Notes: generated by a model from the sequence alone, not told the origin. 10,368 nucleotides of DNA from Bryobacterales bacterium (GCA_003132865.1 PKYZ01000601.1:7521-17888); one strand, 5' to 3'; shown: positions 1 through 10,000, counted from the stretch's first letter. A program made the numbers and translations.

Positions 1-1175
1 CGGGTTGCGCGTATCCCGCTGCTTACGCGATGAACACCCTTCAGATCCTAGCTAGTAACGGAACCACGGGCAATGCGTGGCTGGACGGCGCTCAGGCCTC
101 CTTGCATAAGCAATATGAGTACGTTTGGCTTTCCCAGCTTTGCTATGCGGCCAACCCGCAGAACAGTCTTGCCTGGGAGCGCAAAGCGGAGTATGAGCAG
201 GGCGCTATTCCGGATGGCAGTTACGTAACCGTGAATATTCCAGCCGGCCTGCCGGCTAGTCTCGCCGGGGAGGGGAGAGTGATACGGTTCCGCTTTCGAA
301 TACCCTCAACGCCGCCCACTCCCTGCACAAACGGCTGCTCCAGATCCGGGAGCGAGGAACTGCGATACATGAGCCTGTCGTTTCAAAATCCCAATGGAAT
401 TACTCTCGCCAGCCTGGCGGACCAGGCTTTCACCCAAGACCCGAATGGTTATGTAACGCTGATCGTGGGAACCGGCGCGAGCATTCCTTCGTGGGTAACG
501 GCGGCTGATGGTTATACGTTCCTGGATCTGACGGCCCTTTCTGGGTATCAGCAGCTCCAGTCGTTGAATTTTCGGAACATTCTCCCTTCAGGCACGTTCA
601 ACTGTTCCGGTGAGGCGGTGCCCTACCACACGGACGAATATACCCCCGCCGGCGGCCAAATGGGCGAGTATTTGCCAGTGGCGGACTTCCCAAACTCCGC
701 GAACCTGCCACAGGTTGCGGTCCCGCTGGTGCAGCCGGATAACTGCGGCGTCTTTCCAAATGGCCCGGCGGCAGCCGCGCCGGCCTGCGGAGTCGGCACT
801 CCGCCACCGGTCGCCATTTCCGCCGTGACCACGCAATGCGCCACGCAAGGTTGCAACCAGGTAGTCGCGCAGCCCCAGCCGCCGATGATCGTCGTCGGCG
901 GCGGCTTTGGGGCTTTCCCGAACGGCCTTCCTTACACGGGGAATTCGAACTATCTCGAAATCACGGACACCACGCAAAACTGGAGTGCGGGTTATGCCGG
1001 GGACCTTTGTACCGTAGCCATCAGCGGATGGGCCGGCGACATGATCGAGCTAGTGCCGAACGTAAATCAAAGCGGAGTGTGTCCGCTGGCGGCCGGGGAC
1101 CAGCTCACTGTGACAGTCTGGAATCCGCAGTCGATGGTTAACGCAACGTTTACCGTCACAGTCGCATCGAACTAA
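1..1175 (+). CDS. Secreted cysteine-rich protein of unknown function, 5'-partial
   Basis: The reading frame is open through the left window edge. Nine further codons (GCAYPAAYA) precede the first ATG at 30, and that ATG has no Shine-Dalgarno sequence, so the true start lies upstream. The residues just before ATG30 end in an A-Y-A motif and contain a Gly-Cys pair. They look like the end of a signal peptide or lipobox, which would make this an exported protein. About 390 residues are visible, rich in Gly, Pro, Asn, Thr and Ser, with Cys scattered along the chain (for example the PCTNGC motif). There is no internal membrane segment. The middle has alternating hydrophobic strands, and the last ~95 residues look like a separate small beta domain after a Pro/Ala-rich linker. 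I recognise no catalytic motif and no family. The TAA stop is 4 bp before the next gene, suggesting co-transcription with the sulfotransferase. Confidence 0.75.
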   Translation, partial: GCAYPAAYAMNTLQILASNGTTGNAWLDGAQASLHKQYEYVWLSQLCYAANPQNSLAWERKAEYEQGAIPDGSYVTVNIPAGLPASLAGEGRVIRFRFRIPSTPPTPCTNGCSRSGSEELRYMSLSFQNPNGITLASLADQAFTQDPNGYVTLIVGTGASIPSWVTAADGYTFLDLTALSGYQQLQSLNFRNILPSGTFNCSGEAVPYHTDEYTPAGGQMGEYLPVADFPNSANLPQVAVPLVQPDNCGVFPNGPAAAAPACGVGTPPPVAISAVTTQCATQGCNQVVAQPQPPMIVVGGGFGAFPNGLPYTGNSNYLEITDTTQNWSAGYAGDLCTVAISGWAGDMIELVPNVNQSGVCPLAAGDQLTVTVWNPQSMVNATFTVTVASN

Positions 1176-1179
1176 TACT

Positions 1180-3261
1180 ATGCTTCGCAATTACTCAGGA
1201 CTGCGACGCCGGCTCCCGGCACATCGGGCAGCGGCTATGCGGCTAAGAACTTTCATGAAAGCGCCGAAAGCCGGATTGTGGTGTCTCACAGGGCTGCTGG
1301 GGGCGCTGTGTGCCCCGGCTTATGCTTCGGTCCAGATTTTGTCCACGACGCCGACGCTTAACTCGCCGCAGGTCATCGGCACGTCCATCGTCTGGACTGT
1401 GACGGCCACAGACAGCAATCCCGGCCCTCTGACTTTTCGTTTCAATGTATCTGGGCCGGGCGGGTCCTTTACTTTGGCGCGGGACTTCAACGCAGGTACG
1501 CTCGGCTCCGGTATCTGGACCTCCCTGCCATTCACGTGGACCCCAACCCAGACCGAAGGCATCTATCAAATCCAGGTGGTCATCAAGGACTTCACGTCCG
1601 GCGAAACTACCTCGCAGACAGAGCGCTTCCGGGTGCTGCCGCTGGTGAGCGGCAGCACGCCCGTGGCCGTGCCGACCGCCAACCCTCTGGTGGCGTTGTT
1701 CAGCGCGCCTTCATGCGCCGCTGGGAGTTCCATGCGGGCCTGGTTTCAACCACAGTCTCGGAACCCGGCCCCGACCACCACGAATTGGGTGAAATGCCAT
1801 CCCCCCGCCACCATGACGTTTGAAGTAGCCGGCATGTACCCCAATACCAAGTACAACATGTTCTCCCAGACGCTTACCGCGGGTAAAACAGTGAACGGAC
1901 CCCCTCTGAGTTTTACGACCGGCGCGCTTCCGGCCACCATTCCCTTTCCTACTTTTCAAACCGTCGTTCCGCCCGGCGGACAAACCGACACCGCGGACTC
2001 CGTTCTCCTGCTTACTCCGCTCCAGTTTGACAATAAACCCACCTTTCCCGCCGTGGCGACTAACTTATCGGGCAATATTATTTGGTACTATTACCCGAGC
2101 GCCCCTGGTCATTTCCAGGTTATTATGCGGCCCCTCCCAGGCGGCGCGTTTCTCAGCCTTCAAAGTGGCAAGGCCTGGAATCCGGCTACGGTGGAAAAGC
2201 AAATCTTGCGCGAGATCGACCTGGCCGGCAACACGGTACGGGAAACCAACACGGGCGCGCTCCAGCAGCAACTGCTCGCCATGGGGGCAACCGACGGGGC
2301 GGCGTGCAACGCTTTTTCCAGCCCGGCGCCGGTCGGCGCGGCGTGCCTCGGCTCTTTTCACCATGATGCCATCCAGACCCTCCCCAATGGCCAGACCGCG
2401 CTCTTCGCCGACATTGAAAAGATTTTCCCGCCTGGGACCCAAGGGGACGCCAGCGGCCTTCCGGTCGACATCGTGGGCGATATGATCATCGTCCTGGATG
2501 CCAACTGGCAAGTTGCGTGGTATTTTGACAGCTTTCAGCACGACGGCGGCGGCGGGCAGTTGGACATCAATCGGCCGGCGGTGTTAGGGGAAACTTGTGT
2601 AATTAATCAAGGGAGCTGTCCGCCGATGCTCCTGCTAGGCCCTGGCATCGCGCCTTTTGCGAAGGATTGGCTGCACGCCAACAGTCTCTATTACCAGCCG
2701 CAAGACGGCTCGATCATCTGGTCTTCGAGACACCAGGACTGGGTCATGAAGGTCGACTATCAGAACGGATCGGGCACGGGAAACATCTTATGGCGCATGG
2801 GACTGGACGGCGACTTCGCCTTCCATAACATCTATAACGACGCCTGGCCGTGGTTCTCGCACCAGCACGACGCCGGTATCGAAAACAACGGCGCAGGGCC
2901 CCTGACGGTTTTCGATAACGGCGATACGCGGGTTTCCCCGCCGCCGGTTGGGTTGGGCAGCGGTAACAGCCGCGGCATGGCGCTGACTGTGGATGAGAAT
3001 GGGCTGCAGGTTACGCCAATCCTGAGCGTGGACCTGGGGGTCTACGCGCAGGCGTTGGGAAGCGCCCAATTGCTATCCGACGGTAACTACTTCTTCCTGG
3101 CGGCAGACGTACTTCTCGCACCAACGACGGTAGTCAGCGACTCGATCGAAATCCTTCCTACTGCCGGCACGGACACCGGCACACAGGTCTTGAGCCTGCG
3201 GAGTACGCAGAGCTACCGCGCCTGGCGGATGCCCAGTTTGTATACGCCTCCCACTACGTAG
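1180..3261 (+). CDS. Aryl-sulfate sulfotransferase (ASST/AssT family), exported
   Basis: Predicted PAPS-independent arylsulfotransferase, which moves sulfate from one phenolic sulfate ester to another phenol via a sulfo-histidine in the periplasm. Numbering from the ATG at 1180 gives 693 aa. An internal ATG at 1255 (M26) begins a cleaner signal peptide, MKAPKAGLWCLTGLLGALC, with AYA-S cleavage near residue 49, so M26 may be the real start; neither start has a clear RBS. Residues ~50-150 are Ig-like and ~160-250 FN3-like, consistent with the family's N-terminal beta domain. The beta-propeller part carries FHHD (H394/H395), LHAN (H499, N501), SSRH (R517) and HQHD (H561/H563). Their spacing fits E. 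coli AssT H252, H356, N358 and R374, as I recall it, and H561 or H563 is the candidate catalytic His. C473 and C480 form a close pair that could be a disulfide. No Dsb partner lies in the window. Confidence 0.85.
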   Translation: MLRNYSGLRRRLPAHRAAAMRLRTFMKAPKAGLWCLTGLLGALCAPAYASVQILSTTPTLNSPQVIGTSIVWTVTATDSNPGPLTFRFNVSGPGGSFTLARDFNAGTLGSGIWTSLPFTWTPTQTEGIYQIQVVIKDFTSGETTSQTERFRVLPLVSGSTPVAVPTANPLVALFSAPSCAAGSSMRAWFQPQSRNPAPTTTNWVKCHPPATMTFEVAGMYPNTKYNMFSQTLTAGKTVNGPPLSFTTGALPATIPFPTFQTVVPPGGQTDTADSVLLLTPLQFDNKPTFPAVATNLSGNIIWYYYPSAPGHFQVIMRPLPGGAFLSLQSGKAWNPATVEKQILREIDLAGNTVRETNTGALQQQLLAMGATDGAACNAFSSPAPVGAACLGSFHHDAIQTLPNGQTALFADIEKIFPPGTQGDASGLPVDIVGDMIIVLDANWQVAWYFDSFQHDGGGGQLDINRPAVLGETCVINQGSCPPMLLLGPGIAPFAKDWLHANSLYYQPQDGSIIWSSRHQDWVMKVDYQNGSGTGNILWRMGLDGDFAFHNIYNDAWPWFSHQHDAGIENNGAGPLTVFDNGDTRVSPPPVGLGSGNSRGMALTVDENGLQVTPILSVDLGVYAQALGSAQLLSDGNYFFLAADVLLAPTTVVSDSIEILPTAGTDTGTQVLSLRSTQSYRAWRMPSLYTPPTT

Positions 3262-3361
3262 GAGCCCGCGGATTACGCTTCGCAATCCATGAAGCAGTAC
3301 CCGATCAGGTGGCACGCATTCATGTAATCAGCTTTGCCAGTTTGCTTCCGGCGGCCCGCCA

Positions 3362-4051
3362 TCACATGTGAAAAGTGAGAGGCGAGGCGGGAGCTGGAAC
3401 GGCCACCATGGTCCGCACGAGGTCGCCCGTTTGCCGCCACCACCCGCTTAGGACCTGGCCGTCATGATGGGTGCGCAACGGGCGCCAATCGCTCCCGCCG
3501 GAGACCTGCGCCACGAAGGGGTCGACAGCCACACTCCGGGTGTCGAGCCGAAGCCCCACGCGCAGCGCTTTGAGCACGCTCTCTTTTCCGCTCCAAAGCA
3601 GGGCGAGAAGCCGCAAGCGGTCCGCCGAGGATGCCTGCGCCAGGAGTTCCCGTTCTTCGGCGGTGAAGTAATCGGCGGCGAAGGCGTCGCTGCGCGGCTC
3701 GACGATTTCGAGATCGCAGCCCAGCCCCACCGTGGGCCCTGCGATGGCGCAAGCCGCCCGGCCCTCGCGGTGGCTGATCGAGATCGTGACGGGCGCGGGT
3801 GCATTCGCCAGGAAGACCTCCGGAGCGCCGCTGGGGGCCGGGCGTATTTCCATGCGCGCGAGGGACCGGGGATCGGCGGGCAGATTCAGGTAAAGGGACA
3901 CTGCGCGTTTCGCCGTCCAGCGCCCCAGCCGCCAGTCGTCGCGGCGCTTGGCGAAGCGCATGCCGCTCAGGCGGACCCCTTCACCGGCGCTCAGCCAATC
4001 GTCTTCGGCGGGCAGGTCCGCGGAAGTCTGTTCCAGCCAATGGACATCCAT
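3362..4051 (-). CDS. Sfp-type 4'-phosphopantetheinyl transferase
   Basis: Transfers the 4'-phosphopantetheine arm of CoA to the Ser of apo carrier proteins, in the cytoplasm. The protein is 229 aa, a normal length for the Sfp/HetI class. Visible motifs in order are RLGRWTAKRA (41-50, CoA-binding side), SISHREG (91-97), GCDLE (111-115, the Mg-binding Asp/Glu motif) and WSGKESVLKA (153-162, the WxxKE signature with K156 and E157). The ATG at 4051 was chosen because homology-like sequence begins there. The frame is open further upstream, but that part overlaps the synthase and is low-complexity. A GTG at 4063 is an alternative start. The gene follows the synthase stop by 20 bp on the same strand with only a weak SD, so translational coupling is likely. 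Its natural clients would be carrier domains of the upstream synthase, but both visible ones lack the Ser. Confidence 0.92.
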   Translation of the reverse strand: MDVHWLEQTSADLPAEDDWLSAGEGVRLSGMRFAKRRDDWRLGRWTAKRAVSLYLNLPADPRSLARMEIRPAPSGAPEVFLANAPAPVTISISHREGRAACAIAGPTVGLGCDLEIVEPRSDAFAADYFTAEERELLAQASSADRLRLLALLWSGKESVLKALRVGLRLDTRSVAVDPFVAQVSGGSDWRPLRTHHDGQVLSGWWRQTGDLVRTMVAVPAPASPLTFHM

Positions 4052-4071
4052 CCCCGGCGCCACCCTAATCG

Positions 4072-7000
4072 CTACGCGACAACGGCGTGCAGTGCTCTCA
4101 ACGGCTCGACGTCCACCGCATCGGGGTGCGCCACCATTTTGTAACCGCGAAGCTGCACGTAGCGGTTTCCGGCCGTATCCACCACCTCCGCATCGAAGCT
4201 GCCTTCGCTTGAATCGGGTGTGATCACCGCGTACAGCGGCCCTTCGGCCAGTTCCGGCGCGCGCCACAAGCAGACTTGCTCAACGTGCAACGGCAACCCG
4301 ATGCGGCCTTGCACGGCGACCTCCCGGAGCGCCGCGGCCTGGAAGCACAACTCGATCAAGCGGGGCGCCATCACGAGGGGACTCTCGGAAGGATGGTGAT
4401 GGTTGGGCAGACCTTTGGAGAACTGGCCCACCGTCCGGTGTTCGTCCGGTTGTTCGTTCAGCCAGGCCCGCTCCAGAACCTGGTACGCCGGTCCGTGGAA
4501 GAAGACGCGATAGATATCGGCGGCCTCGACCGTCGATCCGGCCGGCACGCCGAGCGCCGGTGCGGCTACCGTCTCGGGCCGCTCCTTCGTCAGGCGCACG
4601 CGCGCCGTGAAGTGCGTGGTCACTTGCGGCTCAGTCTGATTCGGAAGGGAGCGGCTGCCATTCAGCCGGCAATCCGCAACGACGGATTCGCCCTGCGGCC
4701 GGAATACCGCCTCGATGGTGACAGTGCGCGGCTCGCTGCGATAGAACTTGAACGGCGCCAGGAAGTTCACTTCCTCGATGGCCGCCACGTGCCAGCCGGG
4801 CAACATGCACAAGGCGGTTTCCGCAAAGGCCTCGATGCCCATGACGCCGGGCAACACGGGCTTGCCTTCGATCTGGTGATCGTGCAGGAACGGCTGGATC
4901 GCCGGGTCCAGTGTCGTCTCGACGGTCAGGCCGCCCTGCAGGCGCATGCCGGCGATCTTGCCGATCATGGGTCCCTGTGCGGGTGTGGCGGTGGTGTCCA
5001 GACCTCCGGTCGCATCCCACTCGTTCATCAGGATGCCGAGATCCCGCGCGACAACCACTTCGCCGCACGTGCCGCCCGCCGTCAATTCGCGGCGGATCCA
5101 AGGAATTCCCGCTTCCGGCGGCAGCACATCGATGCCCGCGCGCGCCATCATCTCGGGGATGGAGCCGCGCGTGGCCATGCCGATACCGCCCCACGCCGTC
5201 CAGTCGATGGCGATGCCGCGCGTGGCGGGCCGCGTCGTGCGGAAGCTGGAAGCGATCTTGCACAGCAGGTCGTTGGCGGAGCTGTAATCCGCCTGGCCGG
5301 CGTTGCCGAAGCGGCCGGCGATCGAGCTGAACGCCACCGTCGCCCTGAGCGGCATGTCGCCGATGGCGTGCAGAAGGTTGAACCAGCCGTCGGCTTTGAC
5401 GTCGAAGACCAGATCGAATTCGCGCGGATCCTTGTCCGGCAGGAAGCGGCTGCGCTCCGTGCCGGCGGCGTGCAGCAGAACGTCGATGCGTCCGCTGCGC
5501 TCGCGAACCTCGCCGACGATCTTGGCCACTGCGTCCGCATCCGTCAGATTGACGCTGTAATAGTGGGCCGTACCGCCGGCTGCGCGCACCGCGTCGATGG
5601 CGCTCAAGGCCGCCTGCGCGCGCTCCAGGCCCGCCAGTTCCTTTTCCACCAGAGCCGGCGTAGCGCGCTCGCCGCGGGCCTTGATGCGCGCGTGCAGATC
5701 GCGCATCAGACCTTCCTTGTCGCTGGCTTTGCCGCTAGCCAGGCGCCGGAGGTCCGGATTATCCGGATCGGGCTCGGGGACCAGATCGAGCAGATAGAAA
5801 GTGCCGCCGGATGCGGCTGCCAGGTCGGCGGTGATCGCGGACACGATGCTGCCAGCCGCACCGGTGACAAGGAAGACCGTGTCTTTGTTCAGCGCGAGAC
5901 CGGGCTGTCCGTCCACGGCGGGCTGTTCTTCGAGGCTGACGCTCCAGCGCAGCCCTCCTTTGTAGCCGATTTCGATTGCGCCGGGATCGCGGAGGGTCTC
6001 CGCCACCAAGGCCTCTGCCACCTCCGAGGCGTTGCGCTCCGCTTCGAAATCGACCGTCTTGACGAAGGCTTCGGGGCGCTCCCGTTTGTACGTCTTGGTG
6101 AAGCCGGCCACCGCGCCGCCCATCGGCGCCACAGCGCCGGCTTCGTCGTAACCCTGCTGCCCGCCGAGCCGCGTCGCCGAGACGAGGAAGGTATCCGGCG
6201 CCGCAATTTGCTCGTAGAACGCGCGCATGGTGGTGTAGAGCGATTTGACGCGCACCCGCAGGGCCTCGCGCCAGGCGGCCAGGTCCATCTCCCGCAGGCT
6301 TCCCTCGTGGTCGAGCGCGGGCAGCCAGTAGACTCCGTGTACCGGGCCGGCAACTGGCGTGCCGTCGAGCAGGAGGACTTCCACGCCGGACGCCTGCAGC
6401 CGCTCGGCCAGCGCTTCGGTCACGCCGCCTTTGTCCGGCATGATGGCGACGCGGCGACCGGGTCCTAGGGTAACGGTGGTCGGCTTACAAAAGGCGAGCG
6501 GCGGGCGCAAGCTGGGCGCCGGCACGCGGCGCGGGATCTGATTGGCCGCGTCGAAATCGGCGAGGACTGTGCGCGCCGGTGACGCGAGGGGCTGGGGGCT
6601 AGGGGCTGGGGGCTGGCGGTCCAGGTCGGGGCGTTTCTCGTACACAAACCGGATCACATGCGCGAGCGTGGGAAAATCGCGCAGCTTGCGATTCTCGTCG
6701 CGCGGAATGTTGTAGATCGCGCGGACGGATGCAAATAGATCGGCCTGCTTGACCGTATCGACTCCCAAATCCGCCTCCAGATCCAGATCGGGATCCAGCA
6801 TGTCTTGCGGGTAGCCGGTCTTCTCGGCGACCAGCGCCAGCAGCCGCTCTTTGACCGGATCGCCGACCGCAGGCGCGGGGGGCTGGGGGACCGCCGCAGG
6901 CGCGGGGAGCTGGGGGCTAGGGGCTGGGGGCTGGCTGTCGAGATCCGGTCGTTTCTCGTACACAAACCGGACCACATGCGCGAGCGTGGGGAAGTCGCGC

Positions 7001-10000
7001 AGCTTGCGATTCTCGTCGCGCGGGATGTTGTAGATCGCGCGGACGGATGCAAATAGATCGGCCTGCTTGACCGTATCGACTCCCAGGTCCGCTTCAAGAT
7101 CCAGATCGAGATCCAGCATGTCGGATGGGTAACCAGTCTTCTCGGCAACCAGGGCGAGTATGCGCTCTTTGACTGGGTCCGTTGCCACTGGCGCGGGGGG
7201 CTGGGGGCTGGGGGCTGGGGGCTGGTGCTTTACTTCCGGCGCCGCTTTCGTCTCGACGACCGGGTGAGCCTGCGCCGCCTGCGGCGCGCGATCCTTTACG
7301 CGTAGCGTGCGCTGTACCACTTCCAGATCGGCGGCTCGATTGCCCGCGATCCGGCTCAGCCACGCGCTCCAGACGCTCGCATCCGCAATGCGCGAGGCAT
7401 AGCCCAGCGCATGGGGGCTGGTCCTTACGCCATCTTTCGCCGCGATCCAACGCAACAGCGTCATGCTGACTTGCGAGCCAAACCCGGCGCCCAGGCGCAA
7501 GGCGTACTCGACAGGATAGCCGCCGCCCTTCGACAAATTCAGATTGCCCAGTTCGGGATCGACTTCCTTGAAGTTGGCCACCGGCGGAACGCATCCGGTT
7601 TCGAGCGCTTTCACCGCGACCACATCTTCGATGCCCGTGCCCATGGGGTGACCCGTGAAGCCCTTGGTGTTGGAGATCACGATGCGATCCGCCTCGGGGC
7701 CAAACACGCGGCGCAGCGCGTGGATCTCAGCGGAAGCGCTGCCGCCGCGCGCGGGCGTGTACGTCTCGTGGGAAACGAAGACCGTCCGCGGGGCTGCCTC
7801 GTGCCGGCGGAATCCGTTGTGCGCTTCGGCCTGGGCCACCAGTCCTTCCATCACCTGGCAGATGTGCTCGGGATCCAGCCGCGTGCCGTGGAAGGCGCTG
7901 TTGGCCGTCACCGCGCTGAGCACTTCGCAGATGGGCCGGATGCCGCGTTCGCGCGCCGCTTCCGCGCTCTCGATCACCATCGCGGCGGCGCCCATCCCCA
8001 TGATCATGCCGTGCCGGCGGCGGTCGAACGGGGTGGCGGCTTCTTCGACTATAGCGTCGGTGGCCGCCGCTCCGCTGGCCAGGAAGCCGGCGCCGAACCA
8101 TTCGATCAGATTGTCGGTGGTGATGTCATCCGCCGAGACCACGATTACCCGCCGGCACCGCCCGGCGCGGATCCAATCGTTGGCCAGCGCCACTGCCTGG
8201 GTAGTGCTCGCGCAGGCGGCGTTGATTTGCGTGTTCGGGCCGCGCGCGCCGATGAACTCGGCGAACTGCGAATGCCCCATCGATAAGATGTGGAACAGGA
8301 AGCGCCGGTCGAATTTGTATGGCTCCCGTTCCAGCTCGGCGCGCAGGTCGTCAATACGCCGGGCCATCTCCTGCCCCACGGTGGAGCGGCCCTCGGCTTC
8401 CACCAGACGGGCGTACATGCTCTCCAGCATGGCCAACTGGTCGCGGCGGGCGCGATCGGCGTAATAGCGCGACATCTCAGCCGCGAAGGAATCGAAGCCG
8501 GGGAAAACGCAGGCAAAGATCACGCCGGTATCGTCGCGCATGGCGTCCGGCAATCCCCAGCGCTCGGGCAATTGCGTGCCTTTGCTGGTGGTCTTGTAGC
8601 GCATCACCAGCGGGATGCCGGCGTCGCGCAGGGCATCGAGGCCCGCCCCGATAGCCAGTTGCGTGGCACGGTCCAGGGCGGCCAGGCGCTCGGCGGAAAC
8701 GCCAAACTCCTTTTCCAGATCGAAATCGCCGCCGCGGCCCGCCAGCTTGATGACCTCCGACAGGTTGTTGATGGATTCGAAGGTCGGCCCGCCCTTGTCG
8801 CTCTTGAGCAGGCGCGTGATGTGCTTGTCGAGCATGGCGCGGCGGAAGCGGGTGGGAATCACGTCAATGCATTGTTCGCCGCGCAGGATGCGGGCGATGT
8901 TGCCGTCGTCGAAGATGCGTCCGGGTCCGGGCAGGCCTAGAGCCGCTCCGGTGATGGTCACCGGCAGACGATCATGGGACAGGCCTCCCGGCCTGTCGTC
9001 ACAGGCTGAAGCCTGTGCCACATGCTGGGAGGCCTGTCCTACACCCAAACCTGCCGCGTAGAGACCGCACAACGCCTGGTTGAAGGCCGGGATGTCCCCG
9101 GCTTTCGGATGATTGGTGAAAACCGCTAACACATCGGGGCGGTCGCCGAGCACGTCCTCGGCAAATCCCTGCAGCGCCTTCTTCGGCCCGACTTCCACGA
9201 AGACGCGCGCGCCGGCATCGTAGAGCGTGCGCAGGCCCTGGATGAATTGCACGGGCGAAGCCACCTGCCGCGCGAGGATATCCAACATCTGCGGTACGGC
9301 TTGGGGCCCCATCGGATAGAATTCGCCGTTCACGTTGGCCACCACCGGGATGTGCGGCGGTTCCAAGTGCAGGCGCTCCAACGTGCGTCGCAGCGGCTCG
9401 CTGGCCGGCGCCACAATCGACGTGTGGAAGGCGTGGCTGACCGGCAGCGGGACCGCGTTGTAACCGGCCTTTTCAAACAGTGCCATGGCCTGCTCGACGG
9501 CCTGGCTGGCGCCGCCGATCACGGCCTGGGTGTTGCTGTTGAGGTTGGCGATCACCACGTAGCCATCCACCGTCCGCAGCACGCGCTCGATTTCACCGAG
9601 CGGCGCAAACACGGCCGCCATACGGCCGTTGTCCACCATCGAAACGCGGGTCATTTCGCGGCCGCGGGCGCTGACGGCTTCCAAGGCGTCTGCAAAGGGC
9701 ATCGCGCCCGAGGCCACCAGCGCTCCGTATTCGCCCAGGCTATGTCCCATGGTCATGTCGGGCTGGATGCCGTATGCCGCCAGGAGGCGTGTCAGCGATA
9801 GATCGGTCGCCAGCACGGCAGGCTGCGTAATGGCGGTCTGCCGCAGATCCTCTTCGGCCTGGGCGACGGCGGTGGCGTCGGCCGGGTTGACGAAGACAAA
9901 CTCGCTGAGCGGCTTGCCGAGCAGCGGGGTCATCACGCCATCCGCTTCGGCAAAAGTCGCGGCGACGATGGGTTCGGCCGCGCGGAGTGCGCTCAGCATG

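Larger units (their letters stand above)
6588..7225 (-). repeat. 318-bp tandem duplication of linker plus carrier domain
   Basis: Two units with an exact period of 318 bp (106 codons). The Thr codons at 6754 and 7072, and the G-tracts at 6594/6912 and 6877/7195, all sit 318 bp apart. The carrier parts differ at roughly 27 of 243 bases by hand count, mostly synonymous. They share a perfect run of about 60 bp around the modification site (6698-6757 with its partner 7016-7075). Recent duplication or gene conversion is the simplest reading. Confidence 0.9.

Noticed and set aside
242..257. Palindrome agccggc-ct-gccggct in the first gene
   Set aside because: Short, GC-rich and inside ordinary coding sequence, so chance occurrence is likely.
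3262..3361. Terminator between the convergent genes
   Set aside because: Only a weak 5-bp stem (3270-3288) and a short GC stem near 3350-3360 are present, neither followed by a U-tract.
3464..4144. 226-codon + strand frame opposite the PPTase
   Set aside because: The minus strand carries clear PPTase motifs, so this is a shadow.
4276..6468. 730-codon open frame on the + strand opposite KR/DH
   Set aside because: Antisense shadow of a GC-rich gene. The translation is Arg/Gly/Ala-rich with no domain, while the minus strand gives complete KR and DH motifs.
6588..7225. CRISPR-like array
   Set aside because: The repeats are coding G-rich heptamers and a duplicated protein domain, not short repeats with unique spacers.
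7411..8286. 291-codon + strand frame opposite the KS
   Set aside because: Overlaps the KS active-site region in antisense, with low-complexity composition and no recognisable motif.
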